DNA of 64,000 bases from Trematomus loennbergii (taxonomy: Eukaryota; Chordata; Actinopteri; Perciformes; Nototheniidae), in contig JAAOOA010000086.1 of NCBI GenBank assembly GCA_012861695.1, positions 9,070,385 to 9,134,384 on the forward strand. Reading direction: 5' to 3'. A program made the translations under genes and the position numbers. The notes below the pieces were generated by a model. That model worked only from the letters and a program-made list of their open reading frames with translations. It made no database searches and had not been told where the DNA came from. Below are positions 47,370 through 59,799 of this stretch, piece after piece; the first letter of the stretch is position 1, and every line of letters begins with the position of its first letter.

Positions 47370-48511
47370 CCTCTTAAGCACGGCGGTCCCCCCATTGGAC
47401 CCCTCCCACCGTTTCTTTTTCGAGATAATGTCTCAGGGCTTCTTAACATTTATGAAACTATTAATGTGTAGCACCAGATTAACGGAAAGAATCTCAGTTA
47501 ACTGAAGATATGAACCATTTTTACCAAAACAAAACACAAGTCTCATAAGAAGCGTCTAAATGACCCCTGAGCGAAAACATTCTAACGCACTGCGGCACAC
47601 AATTCAAGATAAAAATACCCTTATTACTTATCGTAGCTGCACATACAATATAGCCTATTAAAGCTGAGACTCCACTGATTATTTAGGTATAGTATCATCA
47701 CTGAGCGATCCAAACTTGCGACAGGGGAAGCAAACACAGACATCACAACACGTACCTTTACGGAGCTTTTACGGCAGATCGTCTCACCGTAGCTGTCAAA
47801 AAAAAAGAAAGGCTACAACTGTTGATCCATAGGTTGATAATGTACCTGTGCCTTTGAAGAAATTATTTATAATCCATAATTCCATTTTTATGTAAAAATC
47901 GGAGCGGAAAAGTTAGCTGCTAATGGTAGCCACCAGAGTGTATGCAGCTTCCGGTTTTGGTAACGCGTCACTCTCACTCCTTATTTGTTAACGTTTTGGT
48001 GTGTATATAACTGTCCCTCGATTCCATTGGCTCTAGCGGTTATAAAGAGATTTTATTCATCAAAATCGAGCAAGGGGGGCCAGAGATAGGTCAAATCCAC
48101 CCAAATGACCCCAGAAGTGGGGGTTTTTGGCTAAATCTCTCTAAATAGGTCAGATTTCACTTGTTTTGCATCAATCTTGATACAGGGTACTTATTATATG
48201 TTGTACTTTGGATTCCTAAAGCTTTTAGTCTACTAACCCATCATCCAAGGGTAGTTTTCACGATAAGTAAAAAATAATTTTTGGACGGACACTATAATTT
48301 ACAGTTTTTTACTATGTAAAATCTGAATTTCTTTAAAATAAAAAACATCTATATTGATTCTGACTTTTCTACATCCAACTCACAGGTTTATCATTACTTT
48401 GAGAAAAAAGATTATTAATTTAACCCTTTTAGAAGGGAAGATATGGTCATTTGTTCTGGGAATGTCATTTTCGAGCCTAAGACCTGAAAAACAGGCTCAG
48501 GGCTTAAGAGG
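47370..48511. mobile_element. piggyBac-type non-autonomous element (1.14 kb)
   Basis: TTAA at 47366-47369 and 48512-48515. Inverted ends are CCTCTTAAGCACGG and (reverse complement of the right end) CCTCTTAAGCCCTG. TTAA target and a CC-starting end fit piggyBac. No transposase frame is seen. Confidence 0.8.
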
Positions 48512-49120
48512 TTAACTTTTCAGCTATCATGTTTGGTGTCTAAAATCAGCCTGGTATCCTAAAAATGGTGTTTCAATCCAACGGAACTGCATTGTCAATA
48601 ACGTTTCCATGTATTTCCTCCGGTATCACAGTTACATTCATAATCAAGGTCTCCAGAAAGAATGTAGTGGGGGATGGACAGGTAAACAGAGCAAGGATTT
48701 TCACCCAGAATACTTTTTTTCTTAATTTGTGGCATGTGTGAGCCTAAAGTCATTGTTAAGTTATTTCAATTAACATCTAAGCCAAACCATGATCTTTGTT
48801 TTAAAGCATAATTACTAGGGCTGTCAGTCGATTAAAATATTTAATCGCGATTAATTGCATGATTGTCCATAGTTAATCGCGATTAATCGCAAATTAATCG
48901 CACATTTTTTATCTGTTCTAAATGTACCTTAGAGGGATATTTTTCAAGTTTGTAATACTCTTATCAACATATGAGTGGACAGATATGATTTATATGTTTG
49001 TTTATTATCATTTGAACAATGACAAATATTCTCATGAATATTAAACACAACAACCTCTGAACATTACAAATATTCGCCTCAATTCAACCTGGAACCTCTC
49101 TCATACAATAATACAATACA

Positions 49121-49270
<150 letters not shown>

Positions 49271-49521
49271 GGAGAGACACTGTGATGGATGGTTGGAGCT
49301 ATGTGCAGCTCAAGGCATATATGCTCGAACGGGAGCTGCCTGGCCGCTGGAACCATGTTGCGCACACTATCCGTGTTGAGTGTGCTGACTTTTCGTGTCC
49401 CACTGTCTGGCTACCTGCATAAAGTCAAGTGCTCGGCGCAGTTGTCGGCAAAATGTCGCTCCTCTGTTTTCATTGAAACAGCTCCTTATATCTGTTAGCG
49501 CAGCTAGCTAGCACCAGATGC

Positions 49522-50786
49522 CAGAGGTGGGATCAAGTCATTGTTTTGCAAGTCCGAGTCAAGTCTCAAGTCTTTGCGCTCAAGTCCGAGTCAAGTCTCA
49601 AGTCTTTGTGCTCAAGTCCAAGTCAAGTCTCAAGTCAGGATGGGCAAGTTCAAGTCAAGTCCAAGTCCTAAACTTTGACAAAACGAGTCTTAAACAAGTC
49701 ATTATGTGCTTTTCAACAAATGTAATGACACCCATCAACAGAATAATACTTAATAATTAAACTGCTCTTTATTAGTCACATTAATACTGTAATAATCTAT
49801 TTTCTCTCTGCTGGTAAAGTAACGTGTTTTTTTCTATTTTAAGAGGGATCAGTAAGGTAAGGCTACCGTGACGGTTTGATTCAGAAGAGTTTAATTGATA
49901 AGATCCCTGATGTTGAGGTAACCAGAATGTTTATTTCCACTGTGTACAACATGTTATAAGGGACCCACAACCTATCTTTATGCAAGGGATAATGTGCAGC
50001 GAGGCGGTCTCTATGGGGAAAAGAACACCTGAATCTAGATCCCTCTGCAGGTGGTACTTTAACTGTATTTTGATGCTAATACTTTTGTACTTTTACTTGT
50101 AACATTTTGAATGCAGGACTTTTTATTGTAACCGAGTATTCCTACACTCTGGTACTTTTACTCAAGTACAAGATCTGAACTTCTCCCACCTCTGACAATA
50201 AATCCTGAGTGGTTACCAAAAAAAAACATCCTGCACTCAGCTTTGCTTTCTCCAATATCATTGAAATGCAGCCAGATGCTGCTTCTTTTTTCGGTTTTCG
50301 CTAATTTCTTGACTTTTTCCGACGCGCTTGCATTTAAATCTGTCTCCCCGTCGCTCTGTGTAGCTGGCCTGTACCACTACACCTGCTGTCTTTGGAGTGT
50401 CTGCCCCCCACCCTTCTTTCACATAATGGTATGATCCTAGTGTGTCCTCACATATGATTGGCCGCATGGTGGCCCAGCTAAATAAAGACCCGCCCCTGCC
50501 TGCAAGGATTCTCAGCAAGAGTAGAAGCGGCTGGAGATTCTGCTCTCCCCGACGGGAGTCTGCTCTTCGAGCGGCATCTCGCGATCGGCGTGTTGGAGAC
50601 CTCTGAATTAAATTATCAAGTCACCTCAAGTCAGAGGGCTCAAGTCCAAGTCAAGTCCCGAGTCATTGGTGTTCAAGTCCAAGTCGCAAGTGTTTTGTGA
50701 TTTTGTCAAGTCGAGTCCAAAGTCATCAAATTGGTGACTCGAGTCTGAATCGAGTCCAAGTCATGTGACTCGAGTCCACACCTCTG
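49522..50786. mobile_element. hAT-type element (1265 bp) nested in the 48816 hAT
   Basis: An exact 8-bp duplication CCAGATGC (49514-49521 and 50787-50794). Ends are CAGAGGTGGGATCAAGTC and GAGTCCACACCTCTG. Both subterminal regions are built of 'aagtccgagtcaagtc' type repeats. Inside, near 50030-50200, lies a further fragment ('acttttactcaagtacaag' ... 'cccacctctga') of another non-autonomous hAT. Confidence 0.9.
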
Positions 50787-51078
50787 CCAGATGCTAACAA
50801 CAACAACAAGACGTAAGGTGTGCCTCACTCGCGCCACACATACACACACCCTCCCGGTCCTCCCGATGGCCAGTCCGGGCCTGCCGGTGAGCGTGGAAGT
50901 GTGGTCTGCCACAAGCGGGCGGCAGGAGCGGCGCTGTCAGCATCAGCTTGTAGATGGTATTTTAAACTCGATGCGCTCTGAAATTACGGGGCGGCCGAGG
51001 ACAAAAAATACACATGCGTTAATCGCGTTAAAATAATTAGTGGCGTTAACGCGTTAACTTGACAGCCCTAATCATTAC

Positions 51079-53430
51079 AGTAGGAAGTAGCATGCCACTT
51101 GACTGTTTTGGTTTGGAAATTATGTGTAAAAGGCCACTAAAACCAGAAATGTTGAATAGTTTAGGAACATTATTTTAAAGGGCAGGGCTCTTTAAATGTC
51201 AATGTGGATTTGGCTTTCTTACTTTTACTGTCTTACTTCCGACTTTTGGAGCAAATAATGTTTCTGCCATCTTAAAGGTTACTGGGATACCATAACCATA
51301 ATAATAAGATCACATGGGAGGCTCTCAATGAATTAGAATTATGATCCTTGATTTAAGGGACTAACGTGACTATACAAACCTAATATATATTTTGATTTGC
51401 AAAACAGCCCTCTCCTGTACAGTACGTCTCATCTTCTGTTCAGCCATCTTCTCTCTATCCTCCTCCTCGTTTCTCGCCTAATTTTCCTGAATGTTCTTTG
51501 AAGATGCTGACCTTCCTGTTTGTGGCTGTCGAGGCAACAAAATCACTACTTTCTCCTTTCCTTAATCTGCCTCTCTGTCATCCCTCCCTTGATCCTGTGG
51601 CTTAGCTCAGTTCACTATATTTGCCAATCATAAAATACAGTGCAAGAGCATATGTAGTTTAGATTATGTAAACCTATTTTCATCATCTGTAACTCATTAG
51701 TTTGGTTTTCAAATGGAGTAGTGCCATACCTTGTGTCCGGTAGTGTTAAGGTTTTAGTATGCTTCAGAAAAAAATGGTTTGTCCATCACATTTTTTAAGG
51801 CAAGAACTGGTATACTTGATCAAATGGCCATACTGAAGGATGGTGTTTAACAAGGGGGCAAGATGCATGAATCCAAAACACAGGCCCTCTCTCCTTAAAG
51901 GCATTGAAGGTGCAAAACTCACTAGTACACAAGGAAAGTAACAGAGTTAGCTCTGTGAAACTTCCACACTACCGCACCCAGCCAATCATGTAAAATGGTG
52001 TAATCAGATTTGCAACTCCAGAGAAATTGCAATTTCCAGACATTCGGAACACCCCTTCACTCCTGTTTGACAATAACATTATTCACTGGTATAAAGTACA
52101 AAGACATTAGAAAAAGTCTTACTGAGTACCATAACTTTTATAAATAAGTCCTTTGTACCTTCAAAATGATGATTTGTGCCCCAATATAGTACATGGGCAT
52201 GCAGGTCTTTAATACTTTTAGTTTATCCACATGATTAAACAGTATGCCTGGGGGTGAAGTAATTACAATAATCAAGGCTGTTGAATGTGCTTTCAAAACT
52301 CAAGAGTCCAACTGTAGGGTTGGGGTTAAACTCTGTTTATTTGCTGAGTAGCAAACATTGCCATGCCTTGCTTACAAGCCCACTCCTTAAAATACTAGGC
52401 AAATTAAACATTATTAACTAACTGATTTATATTTTAGTGTTAGGGGTAATGTAAAACAAACATCTGGAACATCCACTGTGTGGTAGCCAAGATGCTACAT
52501 CAGAGTGTAGAGTATGATCAGGGGTTGATTTGGGGATATGTGCATTCAAGCTAAACTTCTCATCGATTTGAATTAATCATCAAATCATTTTCTGTGATAT
52601 AGCCATTAAGTTGTGCAGATACGGACTTTCTGCCAAGGTCATAACTCAAGCTATACTATCGACTATATATTGACCATAATGTATTATTCTGAAATTAGAC
52701 AAAAGATCTGTGCACTGTACTGGTAGCTTACACAAATGTACATTTATTGGAGCAACATTTCCATTTGAGAAAGAAATCTTGTCAGGCCTTGTCAAATAAG
52801 TAGAACAGCAATACAGACACAAGCTTTCATCACTCAGGAAGCTATGATCTGGAAGATTGAGTCAATCTATCCTCATAGAAGAAGAATCAGAGCAGAGCTC
52901 GCACTGCCTGAAACTCCAATAGGGAACAAAGGATACTTTAGAAAGGGCAGAAATGAATACAAACATCAAGATAAAAATGTGTCAGGTACCTATTCAACCT
53001 AAAAAATGCAATAAAACAATAGATCTTTTTAGCGACTCAGAGCATGAGCATTGGCTGCAGAGGCATTAGCATTGCAGTAGCTACCTACAGTTTGGTTATA
53101 GTTTCAGTTGACAAAACCCATTCTCAGCAGTAAAAGAGATGTTTAAGTAAACTGAACGGCATGAATGATGTGCAGTTTTAGGTTGGAAAGCTTTACACAC
53201 ATAGCAACAGTAACTAAGGTGTCAGAGCTTAGTGAACCGTCAACTCCATTTGATAACTTTTCGATAGCAGCACCCTGCCGCATTTACTAGAAATATAATC
53301 ACTCAATTACTCTCTACGTTATATTTCCAGCATGTGTCTAGCTGTCAGACAGCCTCAGTCATGACGAATAAACATAATTAATGTTTCTTTTAATATTCAA
53401 CTCATGTTTTCATCTCAGTATTTTGTTAAA
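51079..53430. other. No gene recognised
   Basis: I see no motif-bearing frame and no bounded repeat. Confidence 0.4.
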
Positions 53431-53850
53431 CATTTTTCCTCTCCCCTCCCGCTGCTCTTCTCTCCGCTCCAACGGCTCCTCATCAGCCTCCTCTTGTCCT
53501 CACATCACCCCACTTTCAATTGTTCATCTATTCCTAATTTCATTTTCTTCCTCCTCCATCCCTCCCTTCCTTCCAATGTATTTTGCTCCTCTGTCTTACT
53601 CTATCCTTTCTTTGTTATACATCTTCCTCCTTTTCCTGTTCTTCCTTAATTCTGTACTTCCATCATCCTTAATCTTCTCCTCCTTTCCTCCCCCCTCTCT
53701 TTCCTCTAATACCATTACCCCCCTCCTTCCCTCACTGTCAGACCTCTCCTCTGATTTTATAATCTCTTTCTCACTGCTGCCTTCCCTCCATCCTTCACCT
53801 CTTCCTCTGTTCACCTTCACCTCTTCCAATGTTATTTTCCCACTGGAATT
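53431..53850. repeat. Pyrimidine-rich (CT) tract
   Basis: About 400 bases dominated by C and T on the plus strand give a 158-codon Ser/Leu/Pro/Phe-rich frame and an opposed Glu/Arg/Lys-rich frame. Both reflect base composition. Confidence 0.8.
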
Positions 53851-54593
53851 TCTCTGAAATCCCTGTTGTCACAGCAACCAGATAATGACTTCGAAGTATT
53901 CAAAACAAGCTTTCACAGAAGCAAAGGTGGTGTTTTCCAAGCAGGTTTACTACTGTTCTCCAACACATCAATCCTCTGCACATATTGTGCACACAGTACC
54001 AGACACAAGTGTTATTTTCTCATAAGGCGCGTTCACACCAAGTACTTTTCCCACAATAGTTCATGAGAACTCAGTTCATGAGAACTCTTTTAGTTCTGAT
54101 GAACTAAAGCAGATCGCGTTCACACCAAAATGAGTTCCTGGGGGTGGATTAGGCAAATGAACCGCTGACGTCACTTCTTCTTCTTCTGCTTTGGGTTTAC
54201 TGGCAGGCCGCAAACAACTTCACGGCGAGTACAGTAGGTGGCGGTATGCACCTTAAAGTTGCAATCCGCCAAAAAACCGAGAGAAAAAGAAGAAGAAAAA
54301 CCTCCCGTGTATACTGCCGCGCCCACCTGCTGTATATGAGGCGTCTGTTTACCTTCCGACCTCAGACATGAGCTTCGTCTGAGTTATTTAAACAAACACA
54401 AATACAGATCGTCGACCAGTCAAATGCAATAGCAATGCTGATTCGGAAGTGAAGGCGGTTAAGAAGGATTGACAAAAGGATTGGATGACGACATGCACGC
54501 GGTATGGATTGCGTAACCTGTGTGAAATGAATAAACTGTGCCAGGTGTGTCGTATGCACTGTAAATAGGCTCAGCAGTTAACACACCTTTATT

Positions 54594-55478
54594 ATATGTG
54601 ACCTGCTCTATCGAAATCAGTCGCATTGACCCGGAGACACATTTTGAGTTGTATACACTGTTGGAAAGAGGAGATTCCTAGCTTTCTAATGATATCAGGA
54701 TTGTTTTTGTACTCCAAATATTAAGCAAAATATGTCACATTATATAATGACTGTCACCGAGTCATCATTTTGAGAAAAAGGCCTTCAAAGTTTCCTCTTC
54801 TCTGGAATCCATCGATCTGATTGATTATTAGCGGAGCAAATGATCAAAATAGTCCGGAGGGAAAATATTTCCGTTTGGATTACTGGTCTGGGGGAAGCTC
54901 GCGAGTGTGTGTGTGTATGTGTGTGTGTGTGTGTTTGTGTATTTTTGCGTTTGTGTATATTGTGTTTGTTTCCCGGGGAAAACACTCACGAGAAACACCG
55001 GCTGTTGTTATAACTGCTGTGACGTTAAATTACTCCGTTCTCCGCTTGTAATTATGCCATTACAAGCTTCAAAGTTGTATTTATCATCTAAATTTGCCGA
55101 AACAAGTTTAATATTCTGAAAGCCAAGACTTTGTTTATTTGAAATCAGATGAAAACAACTGTAACGGACCCTGCCGTGTTATCTATGATTACTATATGCC
55201 TTACATTCATAATTTCAGCCGGAGGGAGGGGTGTGGCGCTGCGGAAGAGCAGATTGCGAGTGAGAGGTGCCTGTCATCTTCCCTTTACAAGCTTCAAAAA
55301 TGTATTTATCGTGTGATTTTGGAAATAAAAGTTTCATATTCTGAAAGCCAAGACTTTGTTTATTTAAAATCAAACAAAACACCCGAACCCCGAAAAATTG
55401 TTTTTTACGCAAATCCACGTTTATTTTGAAATGAGCCGTTGCGACTTCCGACTGATTTCGATAGAGCGGGTCACATAT
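54594..55478. mobile_element. Inverted-repeat insertion inside the Harbinger (885 bp)
   Basis: Ends are ATATGTGACCTGCTCTATCG and (reverse complement of the right end) ATATGTGACCCGCTCTATCG, continuing with 'aaatcagtcg'. The family and TSD are not settled; TA-rich flanks obscure the boundary. Two direct copies of 'attctgaaagccaagacttt' with 'acaagcttcaaa' lie at about 55053-55153 and 55286-55380. A (TG)n-like tract is at 54905-54945. Confidence 0.65.
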
Positions 55479-56250
55479 ATCTCCTGAGAGCAACTGCATC
55501 CGTCTGCCATGAACCCTACAGAAACCTACGTGTTAGTTTTGGCCCATAGTGGCCTCCATTTGTGTCGTGTAAAATGGGGGAAATCAAAAGTTAGCAAATC
55601 CCCATGTCATGTTCATAAAAACATTTAGTTTTAGGTCAAATAATTATTACACTGCTCTGAAACTCACTACACTAACTCCTAAGATGTTCCCTTACTATAA
55701 TTAATTAAAAATATTGAACTCACAACACTGGTAATAACAAACTTAACCATTTCTTTCTATAAATAAATAGTGCTTGTGTTGGACGCCATTTTGAAATACA
55801 ATGAAATTATCTTTTTGAAAGCCACAATAAATAAAGCTTCGCCAATAACATGGTATCAGAATAATCACTTACATGTGATGTATAGGATGCTACACAGGTC
55901 ACTGTAAAGATAAAGTGTCAGAGGAGAAATAAGCAAGCTTAGTTACATGAAATGTAATGAAAAATGTAAGATACAGGCTCTGTTTAATCGCCATGTAGGT
56001 TCTCTTTTATTGCACACTCAAGACAATATCAATAACAGCATCACGCTGTCCCAGGTGTGTCGTATGCATGTAAATAGAAGTTAACATTTTCAATATCAAA
56101 TAAAGTGTCAGTAGTATCAAAACATATATATATATATATATAATATAATAACAATAGGTAGGCTCAGCAGCAGACACACCTTAGTGCAAAGTGAAGTGTC
56201 AGTATTAATAACAGTGGCATATATATAATCACAATAATACAAAATTAACT

Positions 56251-56384
56251 GTCCCAGGTGTAGGCAATTTGGGGTGAAGTGTCTTGCCCAGGGACACAAC
56301 GACATGCTGACTGCAGTGGGGTTTGAACCTGTGCTCCCCTGATCCGAACACCAACGCACCAGACCACTGCACCACACGCCTCCC
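56251..56384 (-). repeat. tRNA-derived SINE
   Basis: On the minus strand it starts with GTGTGGTGCAGTGGTCTGG (box A-like) and has GGTTCAAACCC (box B, plus-strand 56319-56329). The following TGTCCCTGGGCAAGACACTT is the shared core of V-SINE/HE1-type fish SINEs. The 3' part beyond 'ccaggtg' is truncated. Confidence 0.8.
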
Positions 56385-56467
56385 AACAAGTCATTGTACA
56401 GTTTATCAACGACGACAAGTTTTTCTTAATTTTTTTATTGAAGGCCTGTTGGATTTAATCAGCTCGC

Positions 56468-58588
56468 TTAGCACTGCCAGAAGCCCAGCCTGAAAGGTAT
56501 TTTGTTGCTCCACCTGGCGCGCCGACACCTCCACCTGGCGCGCCGCCGCCGAGTCAGCATGGCGCGCATCACCATGAGCAGCTGGTCGTCCGATTCCTGG
56601 GCCTTGTGTGAATGCAGCAGCCGTTCGTCGTGCATCTCCTTGGCACGCAGGTCCTCATTCTCCTTGCTGACCATGGCACGGCGGTCCTCCATCGCCATGA
56701 TGGTGTCAAGGAAGCTGTCATCCCGTGCCCGCTTTCCTAAGGAGAAATAAGCAAGATCAGATTTAATCGCCTAGTTTAGGTTGTCAGACAACAGAGACAA
56801 CATTGGACATGGTGCAGACAGGGACAGTGTACAAAATGCAGGTGTAAAGTAGAAGATAAGATAGCATCAAATAGCTGACGCTCAAAGTGCCCTTATTTAT
56901 TGTTTTATATTTTGCTTAATGTACGCTTGAACTTTGTCCAAAAATGATAAGTTTTGGAAGTCATGTGACCTCTAGCCCGGATGTTTATGAGAGAGTGAAA
57001 AGGGCGCTAAAAGTGTAAACGATGTATTTTCACGGTGTTTCATAATTGTACCAAGAAGGAAATAAACGTGATTAGTGGACATCAGTTCGATGCGTAACGT
57101 TCTTTCAAGACCAGAGTAGTTACAGTGTGTTTGTACGTACTTTTGCGTTTGGATGGTTGAAAAGGAGACGAGAAAGTGCTGCTGTTGTGATCCGGAGGGG
57201 AAAGCTCACTTGTTTCCAATCCAGAGAGTTGTCCTGCCTCGCCTGAAACACACGATTAGTGCCATGAGTTAGTGAAGCAAATTACAGAAAACATTACACA
57301 CTTATTCACAAGTCAAAAACGTTTTCATAGCGGCCGAGAATGATGTTATTAGCCATGCTAGGCTGAACTGGCTAGCAGTGTTAGCCAGTTCTGGCTAGCA
57401 TGGCTAGCTCGATCTACTGAGCAAATAAAAGTACATCTGAGACCAGTATTGTGCAGATTAAAACAGTGCAGTGCATGTAGTTTATTTTACCTTCGTAGTA
57501 GTCGTCGTTGGACAATTCACAGGCCACTGAATCCGCCGTTTCACCACAAGTGCCGGAGAATGAGGGTCTGTGTGTTAAGCTTCCCGAGAAGAGACTAGAG
57601 ATGAGAACCCGCTACGCAAGCACTTAGACGGAAACAGTGGTGAAGTGTCAAACAATAGTCTTTATTTGACCACGGCACAGGCAAGGTGTAGAGAGGAGCT
57701 CAGAGAAGGGAGAAGTGGAGCTGGATAGACCAGGGGGAAATGGAGGTGCGGAGATGCACGGAGGGAGCACCGGCGTGGAGAGCTGGAGATCCAGAGCTGG
57801 CGAATGTAGTCAGGATGAGCTGGTGTGCGTGGAAGCACGAAGGAAACACCGACGAGGAGAGCCGGGAATCCAGAGCTGGCGAATGTAGTCAGGATGAGCT
57901 GGTGTGCGTGGAAGCACGGAGGGAACTCAGACGAGGAGTCGGAGGCTGGACGTGGCAAGCAGAGCGGCAGGTGTGTGGATCTGGAACAGGAAAGAAGCAG
58001 GGTTAGGAAGGAATATCCTCTCACTAGGAGCATCAAAAAGGTTACTAGGATAAATGCTAGTAGGCCTGGACGATAGTTTACCACTGAAGAATAAACGAAG
58101 AACTGGCGAAGTCTGAGGATGGGAACCAGGGTTTTAAGCAGGTGCAGGTGAGTAGTGGCAATCAGTGAGATGAACAACAGCAGCGGAGAATCAGAAAGTA
58201 GGTCAGCCACGTCCCAGCCAGGAAGACAGACAAACACAGAAGGGGAAAAGAAGGAGGAAGTACTGCAGATCCTCACACTGTGGCCGAGCAGAGCATCCAA
58301 TCGATCATACCATTTACGGGTCTTCCGGCCGCTACCACTCTTGTTATTATGGTCTTTTATTTGTTTGTAGTCCTGCTTTAGTTTCTTTATTTTGTCCCGG
58401 CATGAGTGTGCGCTGTGGAAGATTCCCATGTCGGCTAACTTTACCGAACAACACTGATACATTTTGCAGTTGGAAACTGCCTTCAGTAGAAGCTGCTGGA
58501 TCCCATCCTCCGAGTAAATCGCCAGACGTGCCGACACATCCTTATCACTCCACCGCTCCGATGATTTTCGTATTCTTATTGTTGCCAT
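56468..58588 (-). pseudogene. Harbinger Myb/SANT-like DNA-binding gene, three exons, LTR-interrupted
   Basis: Minus strand. Exon 1 starts at the ATG at 58588 (MATIRIRKSSERWSDKDV). It contains a Trp-rich Myb/SANT-like trihelix (SERW near residue 12, KKLKQDYKQIKDH, then RKWYDRLDALLG) and runs to 58278, where the solo LTR 57573-58277 interrupts it. It resumes at 57572 (the repeated CACAG) and ends at a GT donor after 57491. Exon 2 is 57141-57242 (acceptor TTTCAG, donor GTACGT), Ser/Pro-rich. Exon 3 is 56468-56736 (acceptor CTTAG), starting with a KRKR-type basic stretch formed across the junction, then a coiled-coil-like segment (MAMEDRRAMVSKENEDLRAK), and ending at a TAA. Phases agree at both introns. 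In this family the Myb-like partner brings the transposase to the transposon ends in the nucleus. Apart from the LTR, no lesion is visible. Confidence 0.8.
57573..58277 (-). repeat. Solo LTR (705 bp) inside the Myb-like exon
   Basis: TGTTAAGC...CCTCACA gives TG...CA termini. The 5-bp duplication CTGTG lies on both sides (57568-57572 and 58278-58282). On the minus strand an AATAAAGAC phrase sits near the end (57656-57664), so the LTR reads minus. It contains a ~74-bp tandem duplication ('ccagagctggcgaatgtagt' ... 'gtgcgtggaagcacg') at about 57783-57920. The 345-codon minus-strand frame at 57662-58699 is an artefact that runs through LTR and exon together. Confidence 0.85.
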
Positions 58589-58882
58589 AATAACTGCTTT
58601 CACAAAATACTCTCGTTGGTGCGCTGGGCTAATAATGCCAGCAAATACAATGGCCACTCCAAAGAAATTATTCAGAGTTAAACGGGGCGTGGTTTGCATT
58701 CCGCACAGACGTGTGAACTTTTTTCTCCCACGAAAGTCCCTGCTCTCTAGCAGGGACTGAAAACGGGGTAAAAATGGTTCTGATGAACTAATTTAGTTCA
58801 GGGGGCTTTTTGGTGTGAACGCAAATATATCGTAGTTCTGATGAACTATTGTGGGAAAAGTACTTCGGTGTGAACGCGCTAA

Positions 58883-59356
58883 TAGTTACACGTAAAACAA
58901 ATCCTGAGAAACAGATATAGCTGCTAGATGTAATACGTACCTTACTTTTTCTGCTGTCTGGTGCTGGGCAGGTAGCATACAGTAGATTTATCCGAGCTGA
59001 ACACAGATGAAAACAGCTGGAGGCTGCTCATAAAATGGGGTTAACAAGAGTGCTGAGACTGAAACCTACAATATAAGTGCTGTAAACATACAATTTGCAT
59101 AAAGAGGCTAACAAGCTCTTTAGAGTGGCGGAATTGCTAGATAATCATATATTTTTACGAGCAACACCTCACTTTACACAGCCATTTCATTCAATGTAAA
59201 TATAAATAAAACGGATTATGGGATCTTTAAAGATATATACCAGCCATTTTGCATTAATATTCTTGTTGAGGCAGATAGAACTCATATTTTCCCCAGCAGA
59301 TGTCTCTGTATGCAATGCAGACTAAACACAGGGAGGTTTTTTGAGAAGGTTATAAA
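58883..59356. other. No gene recognised
   Basis: Nothing supported. Confidence 0.4.
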
Positions 59357-59795
59357 AGAGGCCTTATTATGCTTTTCTGGGTCTTCTCTCTCGAGTTATA
59401 TAGGTTTTTGTGCATGTTAACGGTCTGCAAAGGCTAAAATCTCAAAGGGCCTTCCAGAGAGTGCCCGAAACACCTCCATTGGACTCCTTTGTTTACTCTG
59501 GGAAATAATGACATGACTAAGTAACACTCGTTCTCGTATTGGCTAGCACTCCAAATCATTGTACGTGGCTAAAGGGCGAGACATCTCTAAGCGGTTGACC
59601 AATCACAACCGAGCTGGCCAGCTAACCAATCGAGCAGACTGGGCTCTGGTTTCAGACAGAGGGTGAAAAGAGGTGCTGCAGCACAGGCAGTATGAGAAAA
59701 ATAAAAAACATTTTTGAACATTAAAGCATGTAAACGTGTCACAGTAGAGGCAAAAATAAAATGATAAAACCTGAAAATTAGATGATAGGGCCCCT
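59357..59795. mobile_element. TTAA-type MITE (439 bp)
   Basis: The right end GATAGGGCCCCTT is followed by TTAA at 59796-59799. The left end AGAGGCCTTATTATGC follows TATAA, a decayed TTAA. The body has 'gagcagactgggctctggtt', shared with 40640 and 44717. Confidence 0.8.
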
Positions 59796-59799
59796 TTAA

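Larger units (their letters stand above)
54026..58879. mobile_element. PIF/Harbinger transposon (4.85 kb)
   Basis: TAA flanks both ends (54023-54025 and 58880-58882), the 3-bp target of Harbinger. Ends are GGCGCGTTCACACCAAGTAC and (reverse complement of the right end) GCGCGTTCACACCGAAGTAC, with matching subterminal TTTTCCCACAATAGTTCAT. It carries a Myb/SANT-like gene on the minus strand (56468-58588). The DDE transposase expected as the second Harbinger gene is not seen. Other insertions lie inside: 54594-55478, a SINE at 56251-56384 and an LTR at 57573-58277. Confidence 0.85.

Noticed and set aside
53381..53857. 158-codon Ser/Leu/Pro-rich frame
   Set aside because: It follows a CT-rich tract, with an equally open Glu/Lys-rich frame on the other strand. 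No domain is visible.
57662..58699. A single 345-codon minus-strand gene
   Set aside because: It is a chimera of LTR sequence and the Harbinger Myb-like exon. The 5-bp duplication shows the LTR is an insertion.
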